Below the pieces are notes generated by a model. It saw nothing but the letters and a program-made list of their open reading frames with translations, did not search any database and had not been told where the DNA came from. From the NCBI GenBank assembly GCA_021464525.1, contig JADRCO010000545.1, positions 1 to 31,195 on the forward strand: DNA of 31,195 nt, given 5' to 3'. Position numbers and translations under genes: made by a program. This stretch comes from Rhizophagus sp. LPA8_4_AMF. Lineage: Eukaryota > Glomeromycota > Glomeromycetes > Glomerales > Glomeraceae. Shown here piece by piece: positions 19,304 to 29,376 of the stretch (positions are counted from its first letter, which is position 1; each line of letters starts with the position of its first letter).

Positions 19304-21063
19304 CTATTTAACTCGTTTCTTTTTACGATTCTCTCTATCCTTCACTACATCCTTCACCTTCATTAAAAGCTCATTAAGTAATAGAAATAAATTCCTAACT
19401 GGTATAAACAGATCACGGGTTAACGATGGGCTGTTGAGAGGTATTAGCTCAGGCAATGGATTCACTGTAAAAAAAAGTCGATCCGTTTTTTATATTCCAA
19501 CTTTTTTCCGTAAAAGGCTCATATTTCCGAAATTAATAACCTTATATCACAAAGTTTATCGAATTATTTACATTTTCCGTGAATGGATCCGTGAAAGGCT
19601 CATTTTTACGGAGTTTTACAGAAATAACGGATAAAATTTCTTATAGGGATTACACATATAAATATCAACTTCTCATCATTGTCTCGTTTTTGAACAACCC
19701 TTATTATTGCCCATTCAACACCTGGTATTAGGAATAAAAAAAAGTTAATATATTCGCGTTTTTCTCATTTAATTCCTTTAAAATTTTCATACCTGTTGAA
19801 ACAATGTAATATATATCGTCATAGTCTAAATTGGCATCATCATGAGTGCGTTTTTAGGTATTGTGTTGAATGGTGCATGTGCTTGAACGATACTCTGTCC
19901 AATACCCAGCTAATATCATTTTTTTTTTTTGCTTCAGTCACGCAGATGATAATATTACCAACCCTTATAACCCGATCAATAGGACCTTTACGCTGACTTG
20001 ATACTCTGGATAAATCTTTATGTCACCATTGAAGGTTGATTTTACACCATAGATAATTGATGAAATAAATTCACGGCGAGTACTAGCCTCATTTACGTTC
20101 CCCTGATGGGTTGGGATGCCATATGCTTTCTCAAAATTTCTTAAATCACACTCTCCAAAGTTTCACTTGGTACATCACTATAAAGGTAACTTTTATCAAA
20201 TAATGTGTGTTTTGGTAGGTCATAATAGTCATCATATTCCAAATTGAAGAGAGATTTCATCTTTGAAAAGTTGTACAAACTAAACGGTTGTTGCGCTGTT
20301 AAATGTAGATCCAGTGATCAGACACAGACATTTGATAAACGACTTAAATATTAGAAATACTTTTTACATGTATCTACGGAGATATTCAAATTAATTACAC
20401 GGCTAGCAGTCCAGACAGTGCTCACTAGATCGGCATACTCACGACCTTACGTCCTGTCGCATTTCCCACACCTTCCACATTTTCCACATCGACCGTCACA
20501 TCTTCCACCGTCTCATTTGATTGAAAATTTTTACCTTTACTTGTTTTTTTTACTTTTGCTTGTTGATGTTGTTTTCTTCACGCTATTTATCACACGACTT
20601 ATGACAATATGTTCGTCTTCTGTCCCATCCGGAAATGCAAAATATTCACGTAACCTCTTCTTCAACTTTGCCAAAGACACCATATCTTGAGTTACCGTCC
20701 ATTGAAAATTTTTTTTAGTACGATTATAAGTTGCAGTAACATGAACTTCTTTGACTTCGGTTGGCCGTTGTACAATGATATGTATGCGTTCGTCCTCGGG
20801 TTGAGAGGGAAAATATTTGATAATCTTTGCAAGAGGGAGCAGTTCCTCAACAAGTTCATCCTTAATATTAACGTTAATATTTTTATTGACAGCGGTTAAT
20901 TATTTTCGAGGGTAATGTCGACCTTCCATAAATTGAGTCTGTTAGCGTTTTGTTTCTCATCCTTAATTGCTTTTTGAAAAAACTGTTGTATCTATTCAAT
21001 TGCGAAAGAATTTATGTAAGAGATTTCGCCTGCAACCAAGCAGTTAAGAGTGATAATTGACAT
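19304..21063 (-). pseudogene. Crinkler (CRN) protein with nuclease-like domain, broken
   Basis: Multi-exon Crinkler-type gene. The ATG at 21063 opens MSIITLNCLVAGE, the usual start of the CRN ubiquitin-like N-terminal region. LNLWKVDITLENN, VNIKDELVEELLPLAKI and YFPSQPEDERIHIIVQRP complete that region. A linker follows, then a PD-(D/E)XK-like domain: EASTRREFISSIIYGV, IYPEYQV, GPIDRVIRVG and CVTEAKK (Asp, Glu and Lys of the fold). A 71-base intron (19722-19792, GTATG..CCAG) joins VSTG to VEWAIIRVVQK. The last exon (19464-19304) starts after TTTACAG and ends KDRENRKKKRVK. A TAG after FAIE and several frame shifts disable it. In this family the N-terminal part is linked to delivery and the C-terminal part to nuclear action; in these fungi such proteins are suspected symbiosis effectors. 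Confidence 0.8.
19470..19640. repeat. CCGTRAAAGGCTCAT direct repeats in an intron
   Basis: CCGTAAAAGGCTCATATTTC (19508) and CCGTGAAAGGCTCATTTTTA (19589) lie 81 bases apart, both followed within a few bases by CGG. They sit between the last two exons of the Crinkler relic, where a normal intron would be about 70 bases. A small element may have been inserted there. Confidence 0.5.
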
Positions 21064-21354
21064 AGTGTTTTTATAATGGTTTTAGATTCGAAAATGAGCT
21101 AAGTTCAATTTATTTCTGAGGAAAAAGGTTTAAAATTCATATAATTGTTTCGTGTCTTGAAGATTTAAATGATAATTTAGTTCAACAACCTTCCATAACG
21201 TTTAATATTTTTTTAAAGTAATAATAATATAATTTTTATTTATATAAAAAAAAAATATAAAAAAAATGTATAAAAAATATATAAAAAAATATAAGTAATA
21301 AAATAAATGTTTTAATAAAATGTTCTAAGGAATTTTCTAAAAAGAATTTTTTTT
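21064..21354. other. Spacer between F-box gene B and the Crinkler relic
   Basis: Poly-A/T tracts (21240-21300) at the 3' flank of gene B. No gene was seen. Confidence 0.5.
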
Positions 21355-22863
21355 CTATAATTTAATTATTTTTACCCCTTTCGCTTTAATTTCATTATAA
21401 TATTTCAAATCATCAACCTCAAATGATTTTTTCATTCCAATTATATTTAAAACTTCCAATCTATTGATATCATTACTATTAATATAATCTAAAATTATTT
21501 TAATAGAAACCGAACCAACTTTAGCATAATTATATTTAAATTTCTTTAAATGACTATGAGCATTTTCAAAAAATGTTTTAAAAAAATGAATAGATTTTTC
21601 AAGATCTTGATTAAGTAAATTTAAAGTAATATCATTAGTATTAATAGATAAATTATTTGCTAATCTAGTAATCATTTCAGTCGTATAAGTACCAAAAGAG
21701 TGAGGAATATTAATAATTAATTTTCTTATTTTAATTTTAAGAAAACAAGGGAATATTAAATAATCAATTTTGCTGAAATCATAAATTGCTATTTTTAATT
21801 CAATAAGGTTTAAACAATAAATTGAAATATTTTCTAACATAGGAACAGTTAAATTACTATGTATTGATAAATATTTTAAAGAAGATCCCAAATATTTGAT
21901 TATTGTAGGTTCAACAATTTCATCCCATTGATTTAATTTTAATTCTAATTTTTGAAGTTTAAATGAAGCGAATTGTAAAATTTCATAACGATTAAATGGA
22001 TCATAATCATTACAATAATTAAATTTTAAAAATTTCAAATTTTTTAAATTTATAAAATTATTGAAAGAAATTTCACTAAAATTAATACAAGATAAATCAA
22101 TAGAAATTAAGGAGTGATTTTGGAGTTCTAAAGATGAAATAATATCATCATTCAATAAATGTTGTGATATGAATTTTTCAAGATTTTTTTGATTTTGAAT
22201 GACTTTACAAAAATTTTCCACTAAAACTGGTTCATTATAAGTTGTAGTAAAATTTATCTCTCTTAAATTTGAACAATTTAATGTTAAATTATTTAAAAGT
22301 CTTTTTTCAATACCTACTAATGGTTCTAATAATGATATTATATCTTTCTGATTATGATTTTTGTTAATTTTAGGTTTAATAAATGAATCCATATTAATAT
22401 TAAATTGTTCAAGATGATTACACTTATTTATAATTAATTGATGGAACAGTGGACAAAATCCACATATAATTTTATCTTTGTGACAATTATAATAATTTAA
22501 CACAGTAAAGTTCATGAAATATTTAAAAATTGTTGAATTTACATCCTTGTAATTATAATTTTTTAAAAATTTTGGATATTCAAATAATGTTTTGTAATTT
22601 TTTTTAATTTTAAAAAAGTCTCCATATCCGCAAAACTTCATTGCATCTTTCAAACTTAAAACTTCTTCTTTACTAAAACTTAATATGTAATTCATGATAA
22701 TCTTTTTATTTTTTGCGGGGAAAGGGTTTTCATAAAGAATTGGAATCGCTGCTCTACACCAAAATCGATTAACCTTGGCACATTTATATAAAGAGGAACG
22801 ATCATTTCGAAGATGTTTTATAATATAATAAATGCAATCATCTGGTAAATGTGGAGTAGACAT
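21355..22863 (-). CDS. F-box protein B with LRR-like repeats
   Basis: Intronless, 502 residues, starting MSTPHLPDDCIYYIIKHL. The F-box-like domain spans residues 6-48 (CAKVNRFWCRAAIPILYENPF at its end), normally the Skp1-binding part of an SCF ligase receptor. It then has KTLFEYPKFLKNYNY (91-105), the cysteine pair CHKDKIICGFC (127-137) that the paralogues lack, and an irregular Leu/Ile-rich solenoid with YEILQFASFKLQKLEL (293-308), IIKYLGSSLKYLSI (321-334) and ISIYCLNLIELKI (346-358). It is closest to gene C. Its upstream DNA (23010-23070) is shared with the relic at 17.0-17.2 kb. Nothing predicts its target. Confidence 0.87.
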   Translation of the reverse strand: MSTPHLPDDCIYYIIKHLRNDRSSLYKCAKVNRFWCRAAIPILYENPFPAKNKKIIMNYILSFSKEEVLSLKDAMKFCGYGDFFKIKKNYKTLFEYPKFLKNYNYKDVNSTIFKYFMNFTVLNYYNCHKDKIICGFCPLFHQLIINKCNHLEQFNINMDSFIKPKINKNHNQKDIISLLEPLVGIEKRLLNNLTLNCSNLREINFTTTYNEPVLVENFCKVIQNQKNLEKFISQHLLNDDIISSLELQNHSLISIDLSCINFSEISFNNFINLKNLKFLKFNYCNDYDPFNRYEILQFASFKLQKLELKLNQWDEIVEPTIIKYLGSSLKYLSIHSNLTVPMLENISIYCLNLIELKIAIYDFSKIDYLIFPCFLKIKIRKLIINIPHSFGTYTTEMITRLANNLSINTNDITLNLLNQDLEKSIHFFKTFFENAHSHLKKFKYNYAKVGSVSIKIILDYINSNDINRLEVLNIIGMKKSFEVDDLKYYNEIKAKGVKIIKL

Positions 22864-23099
22864 TTTAAGAAAGTTTAAAAGATAAAGAGTATAAAAAAGT
22901 ATAAAGTTACAAAGTCAGGAGTAAAAAATTTATGAGATAGGAAGTAATACAAAATTGAATTTAGCGAAATAAAGAAAAAATGGGGACATTTTTATACGAA
23001 ATTCATGTAACACATGTGATTAATTTGTAAGACTTACACAAAGTATATTAATCTTCTGATTTTAGATTGAATGACATTTTTTTTTTGTTAACTTTTGTT
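22864..23099. other. Upstream region of F-box gene B
   Basis: Contains the TCTGATTTTAGAT word and TTTGTAA..ACTTA blocks also present at 17372-17455 upstream of the F-box relic. The two upstream regions therefore descend from one copy. No promoter element could be named. Confidence 0.5.
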
Positions 23100-23262
23100 G
23101 GAAATTTACGGTAATATCCTTCTAAATCTAGCATCAATAATTTTTCTATTGTCCCGTAAAAAATTATATCGTTTCGTATAATGATTGGAAACTTTATGGT
23201 ATTATATTTCTAAATCTAGCATTAATGGACTTGTATTATCCCGTAAAAAAAATGATCAACAT
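23100..23262. repeat. 87-bp tandem duplication
   Basis: GGAAATTTACGGTAATAT..TCTAAATCTAGCATCAAT..TCCCGTAAAAAA (23100-23186) is repeated with changes from 23187 to 23262 (GGAAACTTTATGGTATTAT..TCTAAATCTAGCATTAAT..TCCCGTAAAAAA). It is non-coding. Confidence 0.75.
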
Positions 23263-24059
23263 TCATACATTCATCTTGATGTTAATAATTGTGTATAAAG
23301 AATTTCATAACTTTTATGGATAAATTTAAACGTGAAACGAAAATATTGTTGTACTTAAGGTAAATCAAAATATTTAGGAACATTGTTACAAGGTTTTTTT
23401 TTTTTTTATAAAACAATAAATGAAACATCATGATAATCCTTACTTGTTTCGCTTTGTTTCAAAAAATTATTTCCTTATTTTAAAAATTTAGGAATAATAT
23501 TAATATATATTTCTTTTATAGGTAGTATGACAAAATTGAATCTTTATGAGTTTTAAACAAATAATATTATCATTAAAAATACAATTAACTGAAACCAATT
23601 GTTAAAAATTGGTTTCATTATCTGTTATAGTATAATAACAAAGTGTAAAATTAAACTTAAAACTTTCAATGGTTTGCGTATTGGAGTTCGTAGATCTTAG
23701 CGATTTATTTCAACAACGTGCATCACTATATTGGGACAACGCCTGCCTGTTTTAATTATAATAGTTGGCATCACTATATTGGAACAACGCTATTGGATGA
23801 AATTAATAAATTGAATGATATTGATCAAGGTTAAATAGTTTTAATTATTATGGTAATTTATTTAAAAAATTATATTTATTTATTATCTTTTGTTATAAAC
23901 ATTATATTTCAATATATTTGGCATAACTACTAATTTTCGATTACAACCTCCCCGTAGTCGCGACGAAATGGATCACCTGACACGTCTGTGCGACAGAACC
24001 TATCGTAAAAATTTTCAAAAAAAAATGAGGCTAATAATGTGTGGAGCACTCTTACTCCA
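23263..24059. other. No gene seen; 24-bp direct repeat
   Basis: GCATCACTATATTGGRACAACGC occurs at about 23719 and again at 23769. Otherwise AT-rich. Around 23940-24000 there is a GC-richer patch (CTCCCCGTAGTCGCGACG) without a recognised function. Confidence 0.45.
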
Positions 24060-25250
24060 TAAAATATTTTATTGGTTGATATCAAATTATATGTCATGAA
24101 GAGTTGGAAACTTTACCATTCCGAAATTGTCCAACTTTACGTTTCGTAAAAAAGAACGTTATTTTACCAAATATATAAACATATCATGAGTCTCAACTTT
24201 GTTAAGTTCTCGGGAAATTTTGCTACTTGCTTCTTTTTTACCTACGTAAGCAAAGTTTGCGAAAAACTTATCTCCACAATTTTTTTATCAAGGAGTGAAA
24301 ATTGATTTGGAACGAGGTTAGTTTTCGCTCATTATGGGATGTTGTATTAAAATGACAGTTTTACTTCAATTGTTTTGTGATCTATTCAATGTTTTTTTTT
24401 TTTTTTTGACACTCAGAGTTATAAATACGATTCGAAATGATGCGATCACAGGCTTTTAATTATTTCAAAAGCATATAATTCCTACCCTCCCGATTTGAAA
24501 AATTGATTTAAATTAAGCTGAGTTAGAAATAATCAAATTGATCATGTTATTTATAGTTACGCTAATTGTGGACCTCAATGGGGTGGAAATGATTTAAGAG
24601 CTTGGGGAAGTTTTAACGCGGATTGTTGTCAATGTGTTCCTTATTGAATCGAAATACAAAATCGGTATTTTTTTTTTGGTAATTAGCCCAGGATTCTAAA
24701 TACCATATCATCGCATGTCCATCAAATAAGTGGAATTTATTCAAATAACCTGGAGACACATGTATGTTGCAAAATTTAGTACAGTATTTTTATTTATATT
24801 TGTTGTATTGACAACAATTTTTTTTTATTTCGTAAATTGCTTTAACGTGCTTTATTAATCTGATTAAATCTTTTTTTTTTTTCGCGGTGCTAGAGAGCGT
24901 GGGTATTCAAATTAAACACGGGATCATTATTCTATAACCTAAGAATTAGGATTCGACAGATTATAATGTCTCGAATTATTATTTAACAGCAAAAAATTAT
25001 TTATCATTTGGAAAAAAACCGAGATTTATCAACCACGTTTAAGCGTGAAGAAACTTCGCGTCTATCATATGATACTGCTGAACGTAAAATAATTAGGAAG
25101 ATAAATGAATATAAAGGTATAGAAGTTAATCTTGGAGAATTTTTTTTTTATAGTCATGTTATTCATTGAGATGTACTCACAGCTCATTTTCATTCTAGGA
25201 TTTCTGAGGATCAGGCATTTGCAGATTAGGAGTATTCAGTATAGAGGCGG
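24060..25250 (+). pseudogene. Decayed multi-exon gene, copy B
   Basis: Same order as copy A: ATCAAATTATATGTCATGAA, the CTCAACTTTGTTAAGTTCTC exon end, GGTGCTAGAGAGCGTGGGTA (24891), CGAGATTTATCAACC, then a longer open piece, SRLSYDTAERKIIRKINEY then KGIEVNLGEF (about 25056-25142), and ISEDQAFAD at 25201. The protein blocks are better kept than in copy A, but stops are still present. This copy contains an extra exon-like insert (next entry). No family was recognised. Confidence 0.5.
24555..24648 (+). pseudogene. TLDc-like exon fragment
   Basis: After a TATTTATAG acceptor, the frame reads YANCGPQWGGNDLRAWGSFN, then ADCCQCVPY and a TGA. GP..GG.DL..GSF with following Cys resembles the end of a TLDc domain, which is common in Rhizophagus BTB/TLDc proteins. 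The piece is only about 30 residues, so the assignment is tentative. It lies inside copy B and is absent from copy A. Confidence 0.35.
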
Positions 25251-25374
25251 AGTAGCATAGACGTGTTGACAGTTAGTAGCATAGACGTATTTTGTAATTT
25301 GTTCTTTAATATACCAACCAGTATTACATATGAAGAATTAAAATATCATCAATTCACGTCTTTTGGTTAATAGT

Positions 25375-25870
25375 ACGTAATGTGTAATTACAATCTTATG
25401 AAAGGATCCTTGGAAGTTTCTCCTTTCTTACCCTAATCCTCTCACAAACTTTTTATTAAGTGGGTATTGGCCAAAATGAGTTTCTGCAGACAAATTATTA
25501 CACGCGTAGTTTCACTTCGAGTATTCATTAAAGAAATACGTTAAAACCAGACTGAAATATACTTTGAAGTATTTTTATTGTTTAGAAAGTTGTAATTCCT
25601 TTTCTCGAACGTGATGGTGGTGTGGTTGTGTGATGTGATCCATGTGGCGGTGAATCCCTATGATTCAATATTAAACCTTATCATATTAGAAATAGGGCTT
25701 TTTTCGGTTTATTATATTATTATCCCCCCTTTTTTGAAAAAGTTTAGAATTAAATATTAACGTTGTCTGTTTTATGATCTATCTATTAATGTCAAAGTAA
25801 TTAAAGTAATTTCTTTCATGTAATCGACTATTATTAAATTAGTTTAAATCGTAATCTTTTTTGGATCAGA
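25375..25870 (+). pseudogene. F-box and unrecognised relics in copy B block
   Basis: 25375-25540 repeats the 13.63-13.88 kb relic, with GTTTCACTTCGAGTATTCAT shared. 25775-25815 reads LSINVKVIKVISFM and a stop, the equivalent of the NLSIDVKEISF piece of the F-box relic at 14.0 kb. The sequence continues through TTTAAATCGTAATCTT as at 14104. It is more decayed than its partner. Confidence 0.55.
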
Positions 25871-26110
25871 ATTTATATAATGATAATGTCTCAGAAAATC
25901 AGAGATTTATTAATTACGTTTAAGTATAAAAAAACTTCGTCCATCACATGATACTGAATACGAAATTATTAGAAGCCAGTACTGCAAGTCCAAAAAATAT
26001 CAAAGTATAATAAGTATAATGTATTAATGACTTATTTTCGATCTAGAGTAAGACACTTGCAGATTAAGAAGATTCAGTAGATGATCGATCCCATTAGTAA
26101 TATAGAATTT
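25870..26110 (+). pseudogene. Decayed multi-exon gene, copy B'
   Basis: Fourth copy. It carries AGAGATTTATTAATTACGTT, AAACTTCGTCCATCACATGA, and the CACTTGCAGATTAAGAAGAT exon that matches 13508 and 25220. Stops occur in all frames. Confidence 0.5.
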
Positions 26111-26162
26111 TAATGTACCGAGAAACATAATTGCCCATTGATTTAATTTTTACATAAATGGA

Positions 26163-26285
26163 TTACTTTTTTTTTATTTTCTGGGCTGCTATATATTCTT
26201 CCATAAGTTGTTGAAGTTGCTGTAATTCGTTGATATAAGGAGGTAATTTCATTTTAGCAAAAGCACCATCATCATCAATTATTAG
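26163..26285 (-). CDS. Short Gln-rich ORF, 40 codons
   Basis: Open frame without an upstream ATG (bounded by TGA). It reads IIDDDGAFAKMKLPPYINEL, then QQLQQLMEEYIAAQKIKKK and TAA. Codon choice and the amphipathic Gln/Leu helix look coding, as in the last exon of a coiled-coil protein. No upstream exon was identified; the minisatellite lies next to it on the right. Confidence 0.35.
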   Translation of the reverse strand, partial: LIIDDDGAFAKMKLPPYINELQQLQQLMEEYIAAQKIKKK

Positions 26286-26394
26286 TCATTATTGTCATTT
26301 ATTATTAGCATTAAATAGCGTTAAAATTTATATCATTAAGATATTCATAATGTAATTCTCGATCATCATGGAATGTGATTCAGATCTTTATATG

Positions 26395-26590
26395 TTTTAT
26401 CACCGAATACATTATGTGTTCTACCACCGAATACGTTACCACCGAATACGCCATACCTTTTTATATGTTCTACCACCGAATACGCCATACCTTTTAATAT
26501 GTTCTACCGCCGAATACGCAATACCTTTTTATATGCTCTCACCGAATACGCCATACCTTTTTATATGTTCTACCACCGAATACGTCAATT
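26395..26590. repeat. 34-bp minisatellite
   Basis: Five to six tandem copies of CCGAATACGCCATACCTTTT-TATATGTTCTACCA with small losses. The plus strand stays open across it (26368-26595) only because the unit happens to lack stops; the product would repeat TPYLLICSTAEYA. Confidence 0.85.
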
Positions 26591-27109
26591 CTTGATCCGC
26601 TACCAATTATAAAATTGAGATAAAGTTGGTTGATCGCTTTCACATGTACAACGAAGAAAATTCTCTAACAAGATCAAACACATTATCGTAAATACAACAC
26701 ACAAAACTTGTTACGGATGTGAGGCGGGTTGACTTTCTCTACGACATTTAGAATGAATTTATGCTATAGGTTCGGAAGATGTGATGAAATGGGATTGAAG
26801 TAATATTGTAGCTATATTTGAAATTACTGCGCATCATGATGACTAACAAATTTCCATAACGTACATACTGTATGTTTACGGGTACTGGGATAGACGTACG
26901 CGAAATTTTTTTCAGTTTAACAATCTGGAGGGATCGGGTTCTAATCTTTTACTAAAACAATAATAAAGTATCGCCCGAATATGAATTTTAACGTTCGTGT
27001 ATACGTGTGTATACGTGTATAAATCTGTTGACTATTTTTTGACGTTATTAATATTTTTATTTATAAAAAAAATGAAAAAAAATGAGAATACATGAATTTC
27101 CTAAAGTAT
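26591..27109. other. No gene seen
   Basis: 3' flank of F-box gene C. Short TGTATACGTG direct repeats occur at 26998-27020. Nothing else is recognisable. Confidence 0.45.
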
Positions 27110-28636
27110 CTAATAAAAATCTATTACTATTTTTATTCCTCTAACCCTAATTTCGTTCAATAATCTTAATTCCCCATCATATAATATTCTTTTTGTACTA
27201 ATCAAATTTAAAATTTTTAAACTATTATTACTTTTTTCTATATAGTTTAAAATCACCATAAGAAATTCCGAACTAATAAAATTATAACCTAAACTAAATT
27301 TTAAAGAAATTTTTTCCAAATGATTATGACAATTTTCCAAAAACAATTTAAAAAGTAATTGATTACATCTAGAATAATGTAAAAAAGAAAATTCTTTAAC
27401 ATCAATAGACAAATTATTTGCTAAATTAATAAAAATTTCACTCATCCTACCATCACCATAAAAATCAATAATCAATTTTTTAATTTCTAAATTTTTAAAA
27501 TATTGAAATACTAATAAATCAATATTTTTAAAATAAAGAATTTCTATTTCTAATGTAATAAGATTTGAACAATATATTAAAATATGTTGAAACATAGGAA
27601 TTATTATAGAATTTTCACCTATTGATAAACTTTGTAAAGAAGATCCTAAATATTTAATTATTGTAGGTTCAACAATTTCATTCCAAACATTTATCTTAAA
27701 TTCTAATTTCTTGAGTTTAAAAGTAGCAAATTTTAAAATTTCATATCTATCTGATGGATTTATATCTTTACAATTAACAAATTTCAAATGATTTAAATTG
27801 TATAAATTTATAAGATTATTAAAAGAAATATCACGAAAATCAATACTTGAAAATTCAATATAAACTAATGAATGATGTTGAAATTCTAATGAAGAAAGTA
27901 TATTATCATCCAATAAACATAAACTTGATATTTTAAATTCTTCAAGACTATATTGACTTTGAATAATTTTAAAAAGACTTTCTCTAATATTAGAAGAAAT
28001 ATTAAATCGTAAAAAAATTTCCAATTTCTTTAAATTTAAACAATGATTTGATATATTATTTAAAAATTCATTTTCAATTTCTTGATCAAAATCTTCCAAA
28101 TTAATTAACGTTAATAAATTTAATTTTGATAAATTTGAAATTGGAATATTAAAATTTGGGTTAAATTTAATAAATGAATGAAAATCAATATTAAATTGTT
28201 CAATATTATTACAATTATTTAAAATTGATTGATGAAATATTGAACAAAAATTTTCATGATAATGATTATATGGAATAATTGTAGGACGTTTAAACCATTC
28301 AAAAATTGTGGAATCTATACCATAATAATTATAATATTTCAAATATTTTGGATATTCAAATAATGGTTTGTATTCATCTTTAATATTGACATTATGAACT
28401 CCAATAAGTCTTATTTGATTTTTTAATCGTAAAATTTCTGGTTTATTAAAACTTAATATGAAAGTTAAGATTATATCTTTATTTTTTCTAATAAAAGGAT
28501 TAGCGTAGAGTAAAGGGATTGTTGCTCTACACCAAAATCGATTTACCAATATACAATTGAATAAAGATGAATGATAAGTTTGAAGATATTTTAAAATATA
28601 ATAAATGCAATCGTCTGACAAATAAGGAGTAGTCAT
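27110..28636 (-). CDS. F-box protein C with LRR-like repeats
   Basis: Intronless. An ATG seven codons upstream (28657) would add MNFFFLK, but the ATG at 28636 is preferred because MTTPYLSDDCIYYILKYL aligns exactly with the starts of genes A and B; the product is then 508 residues. The F-box-like domain is residues 6-48 (LFNCILVNRFWCRATIPLLY at its core), the part that would dock on Skp1. It then has EYKPLFEYPKYLKYYNYYG (about 89-107) and an Asn/Leu/Ile-rich solenoid with YEILKFATFKLKKLEF (298-313), IIKYLGSSLQSLSI (326-339) and NLSIDVKEFSF. It is intact and is the likely nearest relative of the relics at 14.0 and 17.0 kb, which keep its words almost unchanged. Confidence 0.87.
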   Translation of the reverse strand: MTTPYLSDDCIYYILKYLQTYHSSLFNCILVNRFWCRATIPLLYANPFIRKNKDIILTFILSFNKPEILRLKNQIRLIGVHNVNIKDEYKPLFEYPKYLKYYNYYGIDSTIFEWFKRPTIIPYNHYHENFCSIFHQSILNNCNNIEQFNIDFHSFIKFNPNFNIPISNLSKLNLLTLINLEDFDQEIENEFLNNISNHCLNLKKLEIFLRFNISSNIRESLFKIIQSQYSLEEFKISSLCLLDDNILSSLEFQHHSLVYIEFSSIDFRDISFNNLINLYNLNHLKFVNCKDINPSDRYEILKFATFKLKKLEFKINVWNEIVEPTIIKYLGSSLQSLSIGENSIIIPMFQHILIYCSNLITLEIEILYFKNIDLLVFQYFKNLEIKKLIIDFYGDGRMSEIFINLANNLSIDVKEFSFLHYSRCNQLLFKLFLENCHNHLEKISLKFSLGYNFISSEFLMVILNYIEKSNNSLKILNLISTKRILYDGELRLLNEIRVRGIKIVIDFY

Positions 28637-29044
28637 TTTAAGGAAAAAAAAGTTCACAAATAGGGAAAAAGCGTGAAAAAAAAAAAAATTTTGTTCGGAA
28701 GTTATTGTTTATAAATATAAAGAAAATGTGCAACACACGTGGAAATACCTATAACCTAATTTAGTATAAAGTTTGCAGGAATTTACGGAATTTTAATGCA
28801 ATTTTTTAATGATCGATTACTTAAATAGTAATGGCACAATAAATTTATTGGCACAGTAATCAGATGACGACCGCAGTAATTAAGGTGATTGGCACAGCGA
28901 TCACAGGATCTGGAATTATTACGTGATTTATTTTTTTATTATGCATTTCGTACTTTATTGAACTAGTACGCTTATAATCATATATTTTGAACTTTCTTTA
29001 CAACGCCGATCTGTTTTGGTCTGTACAACAAATTAATTGACAAT
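28637..29044. other. Upstream region of F-box gene C
   Basis: A/T runs lie before the start (28640-28690). The word GGCACAG-TAATC/CGATCACAG is loosely repeated at 28850-28905. No gene was seen. Confidence 0.45.
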
Positions 29045-29376
29045 ATATATAAAAATTCTCATCCAATCAATTTCAAAAATGATCGTTCAACTTTATTAAA
29101 TTGTTTATTAGTTAATAGATTATGGTGTGAAACAACGGTTCCTTTCCTTTACTATACGTAAATCCTTTTGACAATATAACTAATAAAAATAAATATTCAA
29201 TAATCTTAACTTTGATTTTATTCTTTGATAAAGAAGAATTATTATTATTAAAAAATCAATTAAAACTTAATAATATTAATAAAGAGGTCAACAAAGAAAA
29301 GACGGAAATAAACGAAAATGATAAACGTCAAAAAGATAGTCCAGTAGGTGAGACTGAAGATCATAGAAAGAAATGA
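29045..29376 (+). pseudogene. F-box family relic on plus strand
   Basis: Reads NDRSTLLNCLLVNRLWCETT then VPFLYYT and a stop (from about 29080), followed in another frame by NPFDNITNKNKYSIILTLIL and FFDKEELLLLKNQLKL. This is the N-terminal F-box segment of gene A (NDRTTLFKCLFVNRVWC, LYANPFDN, LCFDEKEILQLKNFL) with one frameshift at LYA/NPF. A hydrophilic tail (NKEKTEINENDKRQKDSPVG) ends at TGA 29374 and replaces the solenoid, so the copy is both frameshifted and truncated. Its strand is opposite to the intact genes. Confidence 0.75.

Noticed and set aside
20418-20899. Two plus-strand ORFs over the Crinkler relic
   Set aside because: Antisense of the CRN N-terminal region, which gives clear family motifs on the minus strand.
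26395-26590. CRISPR-like array
   Set aside because: Whole units repeat with no unique spacers and no cas genes; the genome is eukaryotic.
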